From Okapia johnstoni (lineage: Eukaryota; Chordata; Mammalia; Artiodactyla; Giraffidae): 64,000 nucleotides of DNA. Within the stretch, counting starts at the first letter, position 1; each line of letters begins with the position of its first letter. A model generated the notes under the pieces. It made no database searches and was not told where the DNA came from. It saw only the letters and a list, made by a program, of their open reading frames with translations. The translations under genes and the position numbers were made by a program. The stretch spans positions 80,486,001 to 80,550,000 of the forward strand of contig CM044318.1 in the NCBI GenBank assembly GCA_024291935.2. The letters run 5' to 3'. Positions 42,320 through 54,213 of this stretch are shown here, one piece after another.

Positions 42320-42664
42320 CTCTCTTTGAGAAAAAAAATATGTATGTTATATTTACATGCTTTATCGAAACATCTGACCAGCATATAGTATGTAAAATAC
42401 TTGATTAAAAACAGCGACCATATGACTAGTGAGTGCATTCCTGTGAACAGGGCCTGGAGCTTTGAGGTTTCCAGACCACCCTCATCCAAGTGGATGGGAC
42501 TGGTACAGGAGTGACTGTACTAGGGAAACCTTTGCCCCACCTGGAACTTATATTCCACCTGGAGTTAGGGGAATCGCAGGACAATAGACAATTAAAAAAG
42601 TCACAAATGAATAACATCATCTCAGATGCTGGAAGAAAGCACAAAGAGAGAAAACAATGACTCC

Positions 42665-42790
42665 CTTAGAACAGGGGCTCCCCATGCCGCACCAGGGTTG
42701 GATGATGCTTTGTTGTGGGGGCTGTTCTGTGCACTGTAGGATGTTTAGCAGCATCCCTGGCCTTCATCTACGGGGAGAACTGCTACCTTA
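42665..42790 (-). mobile_element. MER5A-like hAT (Charlie) DNA transposon
   Basis: On the plus strand 'tttgttgtgggggctgttct', 'gcactgtaggatgtttagca' and 'gcatccctggcc' are the complement of the remembered MER5A consensus. It is truncated at one end. Confidence 0.75.
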
Positions 42791-44278
42791 GAGGAAGGAG
42801 AGGTAGAGTAGAGAGGATGGCCAGGGATAGACCTAATTCAGGAGGGTTCATCTGATTGATGAGAAGGAAGCCAGTCATGTAGGGACCAGGGAAGTAAAGA
42901 CCCCACAAAGAAAGGAAGCTGGAGAGCAAAGCCGTGGGGACCACCAGGAGAGCAGATCCCTGGGTTATGGGGCAGGAAGGGGGTGGGAAACAGATGGGAG
43001 AAAAGGCAGGGACCAGACTCTGGAAGGCCTGGAAGGCTGGGATCCGTCTACACACAAAGAGGGATGCACACTCTGGATTCTTTCAAAAGGATCTTTAAAA
43101 TACATATAGCTGGGAACTAACACTCCTCGGTGAAGAAAAATCAAATCCATGCAGCTAGACTGAAAGGAAAATGGATTGCTGTTTTTCTCCTGGGCTGAGA
43201 TTTTCTATATGCCACAAATTATCCCAAGAACAGTCATTCTGAAACCTAACACTCAGGTTATTCTTTCTTAAGAAATAAGCAATGGATATCCCCTGCACTT
43301 CACCTGTCTGGGATGTCCACGTTTTGGTGCCAGTGGACTCCGATTAGTCAGGACTCCTGGCTCTCCCATTTGGGTATTAAACCAGAGTTCGCAGGCATGC
43401 ATTTCAGTGAGATTGCCCTCCAGCCGGGGCTCAACGCTGTGCCCTGTGGATGCAGGCTGTAATCGTGGGAACCCAGTACCACTGTAAGAGATCAGATAAC
43501 TGGTCCCAAAATAGAAAGCGTTCAATTACCCAGCCTTGGCTAAGATGGCCCCTATTAACCTATGCACCCTGAGCATCATTAGCAAGCCATTTATAACAAA
43601 ATTGTAATCGAGAGACTCAGATATAGCGCTTCAGATTAAGTAATTGAATGCCCCCTCAGCGTTAAGATCGATAAAGGGCATCCAATTTCACCCTAGGTAA
43701 ACCCTATTAAATAATTGTAGCTATAAGCTGATATAGCAGAAGAAAGATGTACAAAACTTCCAAAGAAATCGGGATGAATTTAAATAAATGGCTTCATTTA
43801 GGTAGAACATTTACATCTGCCCTCTGGGAATAGAGAGGGGAAAAAAAGTAGCTAATTACATTCTTTCACTTCAAGGTTTTAAGGAAAAAAAATTGATGGG
43901 TCTTCATTAACCTTTACTAAAACACAAAGCCTTCTTCTGATTACTTTGTCTAACTGCTGACATTTCTCTTCGGGCTATGTATATGGAAATACATTATTTT
44001 TTTCCCAAGGAATATTAATCAACAAGTGGCAAAAGGAATATTTTTCACATTTAGCTCAAGGATATCCTAGTCTGTGACTGGGACTGAGAAGAAGGCTAAC
44101 AAGAGTGGAGAATTCTGTACAAACAACAGATGCTCAGTCTGTCTCATACCTGGATCTCATGCCTTTGACCACATCACAATCAGTAAATAGAAAAAAGCTA
44201 CATTCCTCAATTCACATCGTCGGTCAATAGCACAGTGGGAAGAATACGGTCAGCAGTCACGTGGGCCAGCAGGCTTTA

Positions 44279-44570
44279 GTTGTGTCCAGCTGGTGACCTC
44301 AGGCAAGTTCCTTAAGTGACCTGGGCCTCTGGATTCTCAACAGTCTTTGACAGTAACAAATCACATATAGCACTGGAGACTGGGTGCTGGAGCAGGGTTC
44401 CCCTACTTTGACCTTGAGTAAGCCACTAAACCTCTCCCTTCCTGTTTCCTTGGGTGCAAATTGGAGATAATCTTAGGGTCTATCTCGTAACAACTCATAG
44501 AACCCATTTATGTCCAGCGTGTAGAAGAATGTCTCGCCCACAGTAAGTGCCAAATAAATCTTCGCTATTA
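44279..44570 (+). mobile_element. MIR element(s)
   Basis: Two MIR-like stretches occur: 'ctcaggcaagttccttaagt', and then 'accttgagtaagccactaaa' with 'cacagtaagtgccaaataaa'. They may be one diverged copy plus a second fragment. Confidence 0.5.
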
Positions 44571-44744
44571 TTACACACACACAGTGCTGGCCCACAGGAA
44601 GTATTTGGTAAGCAGCAGCTTATTACTGTTTATGGCAGTTTGCCCTTTGGTTCCAGCTCACTATTCCTCTCTCTTTCACCCCCTTCGCCACATAAACGAC
44701 TCTGCAGTTCCTCTAATCAAATGAGTGGAACACCTTTCTCCACC

Positions 44745-45075
44745 CTTTGACTTGGGTTTGGAAACTGCTTTGGCCAACAGAATGTGGCCGCGGTGACAGC
44801 AGACCAGTCTCAAGCCCAGGCCCTCAGACGGGTCGAGTGTGTTCACCTGCCCTCTCTACCTTTACGGTCGCTGGGGGAAGAACACGGCAGCTTGGCCAAG
44901 AGGAGGACAAGAGACACGTGGACCAGAGCCACCTGGCCGAGTCCCACCTGGAGTAGCCAATACCCTGCTGACCCCAGCCAGTGTCTACAGACACATGAGA
45001 AATAATAAGCAGCTGCTGTTTTAAGTCACTGAGTTTGATGCCTTGCTATGTGATAAAAGCTATCCAGTATACCCT
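44745..45075 (+). mobile_element. MaLR/MLT-like LTR
   Basis: The order 'ggccaacagaatgtggccgc', 'tgctgaccccagccagtgtc', 'cagacacatgagaaataata' and 'ctgttttaagtcactgagtt' follows an old mammalian LTR consensus. The subfamily is not assigned. Confidence 0.55.
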
Positions 45076-45884
45076 CCACAGGTTACAAACAATAGACTTT
45101 ACTAAGTTAAGCTGATAGGATTTCACATTGAAGAGTTTCAAAAAGTATCTTTATCTAAGTGAGCACTTCAGGCCAAAGTAATTCATCCAAAGAAGACCCA
45201 GTGAATCAACTGAATCAATGCCTTTGCCCTGAAGAATTCTTTGGCTAATATCAAAAGTAGCTATGCCAAAACAATGCTGAAAACCCAGATGGCAGTTGGT
45301 CCCAAATCAAGACGAAACTACCCAAATGTCATACACCGGGTTATTTTCTGGCAAAGAAACTTCCCCCTTGCCTATTTCACAGTCACTATAACTTCTTCCT
45401 TGCTTCCTCTCCTTGAGCAAGCCCTTCCTGCATCCTGTTCTTCCAGTTTCCTTGCCAGATTTCACCTTTCCCGTGGACCGAGACATCTCATCCGTGTTTC
45501 GTTTGAGACAGGATTCTCAAACTGACCTGCAGAATCTCCCTGGCTCACTCAAAATGTATGTCACGTGCAACACAGGCAGTTTTTTAAAAGTTATTTTTAA
45601 AGCATACTTGACTCTGTATCAAGCTCATTATCAAAATTTTATTTGTTAATAATGACCACTGCACATGCTTTACAGTATGGAAAACAAATTCTAAACTATT
45701 GTTTCATTACATAAAATATATCTATATGAAAGAGACATTTTCTCTGAGATCAAATCTCCACAAATACACAGCCAACTCCTCCTCTGCATCTAGCCCAGGG
45801 AACCAAATGATGTGCAACCTGGTAGAAAGCTGGGATGGAGCAAAAATGGTCTCTGAGGAGTCAGAACAAAGCTTCGCAGGCTTT

Positions 45885-46105
45885 GGAGTGAGGCAGACCT
45901 GTGTTTCAATCTGACTCAAGTCTAAGCCAGCTTAATGATCTCGGGTAACTAACTTTACTGTTCTGTGACTTTATTTCCTCACCTGTAAAACGGGAATAAA
46001 ACTATCTTCACCCAGCATGGATGTGAAGAGGAAATGAGATAAACTATATAAAATGCTTAGCCTAGCAACTGGCACACAGTAAGCCTCAATAAAGGATATG
46101 CATTC
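45885..46105 (+). mobile_element. MIR element
   Basis: 'ggagtgaggcagacctgtgt', 'tttcctcacctgtaaaacgg', 'ggaaatgagataaactatat' and 'ggcacacagtaagcctcaat' give the full MIR order. Confidence 0.75.
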
Positions 46106-47785
46106 TTTGAATCATTACAGGAGAGGCCCTTAGGCCTTCTTCATTCCAGGCTACTTGCTCTCAGTGTATATATAGTTCTAGATACAGGTGTCCAATTTTC
46201 CCGTCTGCAACTAATACGAAGTGAGAAGAGGCAGGTGGCAGCTAGAGGCAGGCACACAGATGAGAGAATAGCAGCCAAGTTTTATAGCCGAAACAGGATA
46301 TTAAAAAGCAGAGCCAGCTGGGATCATTCAGATGCTTCCATAACCAGGGTGAGGAGCCCTGGAGAGCCTGGGATGACTGGAGGTTCACCCTGGGGAAAGA
46401 TGCTTGGAGCGAGCATCTGTCTCCAACAAGGCAGTGAGCCACAGGGTGTGGCCCCTGAGCTGAGATTTCCCAAGGGGTCGCCGTCCAGACCTGACAGTCA
46501 CCTCGCCAATAACCCCAGACAAGTCCCTGCATCTCTGAGCCTGTATTTTGTACATAAAATATGGAGTCAGGACTACCTCTTTCAGCTCTGACACTCCTGA
46601 ATGGATGATTTGCAACGAACTCCTCCCTAGTAAAAGCCCATTATCATTATATTCATATCATAATCATCTATTATGTCTTTAGGCTGCTTAAGAAGCCAAC
46701 CATTTTGCAGTAAAGACTAAAAAGCTGGTGCAATACTTACCTTAAGCTAGGCAAAAAGCTGGACAATTAATTCCCAAACACACGAAGCGTTCTCTCCTTA
46801 TTAGTAGTTCCTACTGGGTAGCACATGTTTATCAAGCACCCATGGTGTGCAGGGCACTGTTTGTTGAGGCTACAAGTATGAAAAATGGCCAGTCCATTGG
46901 AACATCCCAACGAACCCCAGAACAGAGGTTCCAGAAAAACTCCCACACTCAGAATGACAGGTCCCCTTTCAAGGGCAGCCCCCAAGCCCATCAGCCCCTG
47001 AGTGTCTGCAGAGCTGGGAGAACCAGCATTGGTTCAGGGGGCTGAAAAAGCACCCTGACAATAGGGCTGCCTCGCTGACCCACGGGATCTCCGAGAGCTG
47101 AAGGCAGGAGATCAAATGGGATCTTTCTAACGTCCTCGGGGACCGCTCACTCTCCCATAGGGTAACCTGCTCTGGCTCCCTCGTGCAACAGCCAGATGTA
47201 TGGATGACACTGGCCAGATGGCCCAGTCTCTCTGCAAAGCACAGAACAGCCAGGGGCAGGGTGGACAAGAGGCTGCGAGATGTTCACATTGCACCGTCGC
47301 CTGAGAATCTCAATAGGCTCGAGATGCTAAATGTCTTCGTGACACAACCCACGATTTTCTTGTTCTGAAACCAAACTTGGGGAGAAACTATTTCTAAATG
47401 CTCATTTTATTATTTCCAGTAGTCATCTGAATCAGTGCTAGATTTAGGTACTTGATTTTCCACTCAAGGCTGCACATCTGTGGCGAGGGTTTTCCATTAG
47501 GGCAGAACCTACTAGAGACAAGCTTACCAGGGTGCTATCGGAACCACCCACCTCCACGGTTCTTGGCGAGAAAGCAAGGACAATTCTACAATGCACAGCA
47601 TGTCAAGGAAGCCGCGTGGAGTCTGTCTGAACACTTGACATTGGAAATGAAACACCACTCTTTGTGCAGACTGAGATGCATGCTTCAAAACATGGCCCAG
47701 TTTAGGGTTTTAAGTGGCTCCAGGGATGATGAAAAGAGAAGGTAACAAATGTTGGTCCAACTTCTGCCACGCAAGGTCCTTTCTT

Positions 47786-48059
47786 TTTTTGAAAAAATTT
47801 TATTTATTTATTTTTGACTGTGCTAGGTCTTTGTTGCTGTGTGGGCTTTTCTCTAGTTGTGGTGAGTGGGGGCTACGCTCTAGTTGCAGTGCTCAGGCTC
47901 AGTAGTTGAGGCTCCCAGGCTCTAGAGTTCAGGCTCAGTAGTTGCGGTACACAGGCTTAGTTGCCCCGAGGCATGTGGGATCTTCCCAGATCAGGTATTG
48001 AACCCACATCTCCTGCATTGGCAGGCACATTCTTTACCGTTGAGCCACCAGGGAAGCCT
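47786..48059 (-). mobile_element. Composite Bov-tA/ART2-type SINE with target duplication
   Basis: This is an antisense copy with the ART2 body (gttgcagtgctcaggctcag) and a tRNA-like head ending gagccaccagggaagcct. Flanks at 47771-47785 and 48060-48074 agree at 13 of 15 bases. Confidence 0.88.
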
Positions 48060-48599
48060 GCAAGCTCCCTTCTTGATGGTAATCCTCTGAGGTCTGCACT
48101 GTGACCCCCAAGTTATATACAAGAAACTGAGGCACACCAGGGTTAAAAACATCCCCGGAGCCCCATGTCTAGCCACTGGCAGGACCACAGTCCAACCACA
48201 GGTGTGATGGCTGCAAAGCCTATGACCTTGCTCCGCACCTCACCATCATGTAAGGGGGTAACACTAGGGGAAACCTGCATAGAACTCAAGGCTCAAGGAG
48301 TGGCAAGATCAGCTTTCACCCAGCCCACCAGCCACCCTGGCTCCCAGGCAGCGGTGTGTCTAGGGTCCAGTGACTGTCTGAACCATTGTACTGTCAGCTC
48401 CACAAAGGTAGGGTCAGTGATGCTCAACCCTGAAATTAAATCAGCTTAGGTACTGGAGTTCCTTGTATATCAACCATGCCTGGCACAGGGGCGGGCATTT
48501 TCTGAAGAGTTTTTAAATGAATGAGTGAAGAAGCAAGCTCTTGGCAAAAATCCAGAGCAAGGCTCTTGCCACTTAGTGACAATAATAAAAGTGACTTGA

Positions 48600-48725
48600 G
48601 CTAACATCTAGTGAAGACTTTCTGGTGTCCACACAGCAGGCTGGGATTTATATGGATAATTCTGTTTATATATCATAATAATCTAAGAGGAAAACATCAT
48701 GTAGTTGTCCCATTTTATAGATGAA
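48600..48725 (-). mobile_element. Probable MIR fragment
   Basis: 'aacatctagtgaagactttc' and 'tgtcccattttatagatgaa' fit a reverse MIR. Confidence 0.4.
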
Positions 48726-50094
48726 TTTAATGCTATACATTCCCCGCTCCACATGACTTAGAGAACAGGAGAGAGAGGGCTTAGGGATCCAAAGACCTGG
48801 GACCCCTCTCAACCAGCCACATGACTGTAAGCAAACCCTGGCACCACTTAGACCCCCAGTCTCTTCTCAAAGTATGATGCATCGTCATAGAGTCCAGTGA
48901 TCTCAGGAACATAGGTACCTGATAAGCAAGGTATGTTTTTGCATGCTTTCAAGGATTCAAACATCTGTAACAACAAACCTTAACTACTGGGGGTGTGGGT
49001 GTGGAAAGGGGGAAGTGCAATTTTCAGCAAGGCGATCCTTTTGGCTCTTGAGCAACTAGACCACAAAGATGAGAGGTAGATTCTAGCTTCCAACAATTTT
49101 TCCTTACCACAAAGAGGAAAAGGAATGAAAAAGAGAAGTGGCTCCAAGTATTAATGTAGAGACTAGGTATTCGGGCCCCAAGGAGCAGGGGAACTCTGTC
49201 CTCCCTCACTTAGGTGTCCAGAACCCTCTCACCTGCTTTGACGTGGTTTCAGGAAGAGTAAAAAGACTGCCAAGCGTCAGGAGATGCCCAACTCAGATGT
49301 CCTTCAGGAAGGGCGGAGGAGAGAGGTCTTGTCTAGACAGAGCTCACATATTCAAAACCAACGGCGAATAATGACCCTGCAGATGCATGGCGGTGCCCTG
49401 CAATGAATACATTAGAGGTGGCAACCATTGAATGCAGAGCAGCTGCGTACTCCCCACCAGATGGCCTTGCTGATCTGAATAGTTTTAAACATTGTTTTAT
49501 TTCCAAAGATAAGCAAAATAAGAATCTGGTTAACCCTTGAACGAGAAGAACTGCCTGGCAACAGTTCTTGGGAATTTATTTCTTTTGGATGGAAAGAGTG
49601 AGCAATTGGACTGAAACGCAATGTCCGCTGGAGGGTTCTGGAACAAGATGAGGGTGAAACGGGATTTCTCCAGAGCATCCACTGTCTCCTCAAAGACAGG
49701 TCTAGCCCTTACTGGGGGTGGCAAGAGGCAAGGACACCAACTCCTGCACTGCTCCCAGCTGGGATATGTAGACCCCAGGGCCGTGGGGAAATGTGAGCCA
49801 ACCTCCCAGGAGTGTGCTAAGGTATGCCAGGAGCTACAGGAAGCCACAACTAGAAGATTCTGGGTTTTATATGTTTAAACACTGAAAACATTGCTTATAA
49901 ATTAAGTGATATTCTGATACATCACTAAGTGATACAAAATCTGCACAGAGTTGCAGCTTGTCTCGCTGTCTGCAAGCTGCCTGGGGACAGCCCCTGGCAC
50001 TCCAGTGAGAATTTATTATCTTCTGCCTTCAGGGTCCCCTAGAGGCGAGCTTGAGAAGCACTGATACAGGGCCTGGGAGGAGAACTAACAGGAG

Positions 50095-50295
50095 CTGAAC
50101 ACCTATTCCACCGCAGGCCCTATGCTGCCTCTCAGGCACCCTGCCTTTGAAACGGTGATAACAATAGGTGTAATTGCTCCATTTTGCAGGTAAGAAAACC
50201 GAGGCTCTGGGCAGTGAAGTGACTTGTCCTAAATCACACAACAAGTTAAGTGGTAGAGCTGGATTTAAACATGAGCTGAAGTCCAAACCGCCCCT
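50095..50295 (-). mobile_element. MIR element
   Basis: 'ctccattttgcaggtaagaa', 'ccgaggctctgggcagtgaa' and 'aagtggtagagctggattta' give the reverse MIR core. Confidence 0.7.
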
Positions 50296-50707
50296 CTCAC
50301 AGAGGGTAGGACCCACACGTACATTACGGCTTCCAATCACCATGCTTGCAATTTTACTCACATAGACCACAAAGATGGGAAAGATGAAACAACAATGGCA
50401 ATTAATGTTGAGGAAACAAGAGTGGCAAATAGAAAATGGGCTGGGCCAAGGTCCCTGGGACACGAGGTCCCATCTCTGAGCCTCATTTTCCCCATCTGTT
50501 GAAAATGGGTCACTCTTGTGCCTCTCCCCTGATCAGGTGCAACAGCAAAGAGACTGCAGGGCTGTACAAGGCAAGGTGCCGTGGCACGGAAGGGGTTTAT
50601 GCAAAGTGCCATAAAGCTTGAAGTTACATTCAAGCTCCACGTTATCCCCTCACTTTTCAAGTTATCTTATCTCTCCAACAGACATAGTATAACGCTCAAC
50701 TGCTGTA

Positions 50708-50736
50708 AAAAAAAAAAAGAAAGAAAAAAAGAAAAA
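50708..50736. repeat. A-rich low-complexity run
   Basis: This is an A/G run with A-blocks separated by single G. No SINE body is attached. Confidence 0.8.
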
Positions 50737-51095
50737 CAAATCCGACTGCCATTTAAGCAAGAATGACATGCCTGGGAGTGAGCGTGGGAGAGACATCTCC
50801 TTTGCCCTCTCTGCCACAGCCACGGGAATCCCTGAGCTGACCACAGAACTCCCTAGAGTGGGCATCCTCATGCACAGCCCAGAAGAGCGCCAAGGGACCA
50901 CAAGGACCCCAGATGATGTCTCATGACTGACTGTGTGCAGAAGCCAAATCAGCCTCTGACTCCTTTGACCCCGATCATGCTTCACACAGCTACATGGTGT
51001 GGGAACAGGCACATTGCCCCCGTGGAAGGAGAAGCATGGTGGCTGGGACTAAAGATGAAGTCCATGCCCGAGAAGTATGTGAACCCACACACACA

Positions 51096-51275
51096 CATGG
51101 ACTGTAGCCCGCCAGGCTCCTCTGTCCATGGGATTCTCCAGGCAAGAATACGGGAGTGCATTGTCATTTCCTTCTCCAGGGGATCTTTCCAACCCAGGGA
51201 TCCAACCTGCATGTCTTTTTTTCCCGGCATTGGCAGGCAGGTTCTTTACCACTAGCACCACCTGGGAAGCCCCGT
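51096..51275 (-). mobile_element. Bov-tA SINE
   Basis: This is an antisense copy from catggactgtagcccgccag to gcaccacctgggaagcccc, with a short T-rich insertion near 51215. It is missing the outer 3' part. Confidence 0.88.
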
Positions 51276-51552
51276 GTGCCGTGGGGCAGACCGCTTTACA
51301 TTTCTGTGCCTCAGTTTGCTCACCTGTTGAAAGGAGACAGTGGTGCTATGCACCCACCAGAAAACAGTGAGGATCAAGACAACTCGTGCACAATGCGTCC
51401 ATGGGGCCGCCAACTCCAAGTGCTCCGTGAACAGCAACCAGATCCCCACCACCTCCCCCATGTCTCTTCCTTCTCTCCCTCCCACCTCTGCAGACAGGAT
51501 CTCAGTAGAGCAGGGTGGACTCTCGCCCGGGGTACAAGAGCCAGCCAGGCCT

Positions 51553-51621
51553 GGATGCAAGACAGGAAGGAGAGTCGCAAAGGCTGGATGCAAGACAGGA
51601 AGAAGGAGAGTCGCAAAGGCT
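51553..51621. repeat. Tandem duplication, units of 33 and 36 bp
   Basis: Unit 51553-51585 and unit 51586-51621 are identical except for a 3-bp insertion (gaa) in the second. Confidence 0.9.
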
Positions 51622-52353
51622 GCATGTCAGCAACCTCTGAACAAAACTGATTGAAACAGGCCCTCTCCTGCGCTGACATGGCAACAGTGACGCTGGTCCC
51701 AGCAGGACATATAGAGCCAAGAACTAGATTTTGGAAGGAAGGAGAGACCCAGAGAAGAAACTAATTTTTAACATGATAGTTTAAGCCAATATTTTATAAC
51801 TATAAATGGAATATAACCTTTAAAAAAAAAAAAAGTAAATGGAAACCAAAATACATGTAGTTATACCAGTCAAAATAATCACAAAACTCCTTAGTATTCA
51901 ATAAATACATAATTTTAAATGGTAGTCTCAAACTCTCCTTCTAACATCCTTGACACTTTTAGAAAAGAGACCCAGTTTCTAACAACCTCACTCAAATCTG
52001 AAATCTAGATTCCCAACCTCTGTAAAATAAATAGGTCAAGTAAGTATTTATTTATAGACATATCACCCCAGACACTGAAGACAGATCAGCCTATCGAAAA
52101 GGAATTCTTTTCTCTTCTCCATTAAGTAGAAACATTCTGAAAATGTTTGGTGGGGTATGATTTCTTTCAAAAAAAAAAATCTTTCCAAGTTTTGATTCTT
52201 GAAGCTGGAGAGGTGGTCCTTCAATAAACATCATAACAAAGACATGTTCTCCAAGAACAGCTCGCTAAGATGCTGTTTCAATGGAACCCTCCACACCCAT
52301 CCTGCCGATGGAGAGGACTAGTCTCCTTTCGCAACAAGTTAAAGCAGAGAGGG

Positions 52354-52565
52354 GAGCTTCCCTGGTGGCTCAGTGGCAAAGGACCTGCCTGCCAGTGCAG
52401 GAGACATGGGTTCGATCCCTGACTCAGGAAGATCCCCTGTAGAAGGAAATGGCAACCCACTCCAGTATTCTTGCCTGGAGAATCCCATGGACAGAGGAGC
52501 CTGGTGAGCTACAGTCCATGGGGTTGCAAAGAGTTGGGCACAACTCAGAGCCTGAACATGCATAC
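52354..52565 (+). mobile_element. Bov-tA SINE with target duplication
   Basis: This is a full-length sense copy (gcttccctggtggctcagtg through gttgggcacaactcagagcc). aaagcagagagg flanks it at 52341-52352 and 52566-52577. Confidence 0.94.
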
Positions 52566-53084
52566 AAAGCAGAGAGGATAGGAGGAAGTGATACAGGGTA
52601 TAAAAGCAGACAGCTGGGCAGCAAGAGCTGCCCTGGGAACTCAGTTCTACATAAACATGTAAACACGTAATGTCTTGGAATTAACCATGGAAGAGTGGAA
52701 GCTTTTCCATAAAGATCTGGAAAGCGTTCAGGTGTCTGATGAAGGTTGGGACTTGTTTGCAGACAGCAGACTTCTTGAGCTTAAAAAAGTCTCAAACTTT
52801 TAAAAAGTTGACAAAAAAAAATCCTTGTAGCTGACTTTCTATCAAGAACTGCTCTGGGTCAGTTCAGAAAAATATGTGATCAAAGCACATAGATATTCAG
52901 ACCTTGAGTCAGCCCAAAGTCAGTAACAACTTCTCCCAACACAATCCAAGGGCCTACATGATGATTTGTCCACCCATACAAGGCCCGGCAGAGGCCTCGG
53001 AGCACCAAACAAGCACTGGACTTGGTGTCCCCGGGGACACATGGTGAGTAAAGCAGGAGCATCCTGACTCAATGGCTCTTATAC

Positions 53085-53190
53085 CACCAGGCTCTGAAAC
53101 AAACCCCCTGACTAGGTGACCTTGGGCAGGCCCCCTAACCTCCAAGCCCTGGTCAGCAGCCACGCTGTGAATGGGGACATTCTCCAGTCA
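53085..53190 (+). mobile_element. Probable MIR fragment
   Basis: 'taggtgaccttgggcaggcc' and 'ccctaacctccaagccctgg' fit MIR. Confidence 0.45.
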
Positions 53191-54174
53191 AGGACTCTGC
53201 CCCGGGCAGGTGCCGCCTCTGTTTCTGTCTCCATCTGCCTCCTCCAGCCTCCCTGGATGGCTACCATCTCCTTCTACCTTGACCCATGAACTCCTGCTCC
53301 CCCTTCTGATACCAGCCAAGCTCCCCCCGCCCAGCCCCCAGACCAAGTTAGCCCCTATATGCTTGTTGGACTGGCATTTGCCTTGACAGCTGGACTGTAA
53401 GCTCCATGAAGGCAAGAAGGTCTCTTCTGTTCACTTTTAAAATATTTCCTAAAGAAGGAAATTGGAAAGGCAGGCAGAAAGTAGGCAACATATACAGAAA
53501 TAGAGTACAGTCACAAACAGAGAATTCCCAGCAATGGGAAGGGGAGAGAGCTGATGTTTAACATAGGATTTAAAATTTTGCAGGTTTTTGGAATCTGCTT
53601 CTCTAGGATTAGTCCCTGTGGCACTGAAAAGCCATGTCTTGGTATCTCTCTGGCCTGCAGCTGACGCTGGTTTCAAGGGCGGGACTGTCCAGTGTGCTGG
53701 CCCCAGGCTTGGGCACCCAGAGGGCCGCCCACCCAATCCCGGTTCTGCTGGAGCAGAAACAAGGGTCTCGAGGGGCCAAGGCTATATCTCACTCCCTTAA
53801 TCTCCAGTGCACCTCCCCGCTGTTCCAAATTAGCTTTCGTCCTGAAGAAAACACCAAAATGATATGTCTTAGCAAATTACATGATTCTTATCTGTGGCCG
53901 GAAGTTTTGTTTTTTCCATTTTGTTTTGTTTTTCACTCATTTTCAGTTCTTACAATCCCTTCAGGCAAATTTTTTCTGAATGCACTCAGCCTACCCAGTT
54001 TCTCAGCACAAGCCACAAAACCCCAGGACTGAGTGCAGGACGAAAGGGGAAAAAAAGAAAATTCTTCCTCCTGTTGGATCCTTTTCATTCCTTTCCTGTA
54101 AAGGAAATCTGGAAATGTTTCAAAAACATCAAGTATTCAGAGTCAACTAAAAATCCAAATTAGCTTTCTCCCTT

Positions 54175-54213
54175 CTGTCTTTCTCTTTTTCTTTCTTTCT
54201 TCTTTTTTTTTTG
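54175..54213. repeat. Pyrimidine-rich low-complexity tract
   Basis: This is a run of T and C (TTTC units) with a pure T-run at its right end. Confidence 0.75.
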
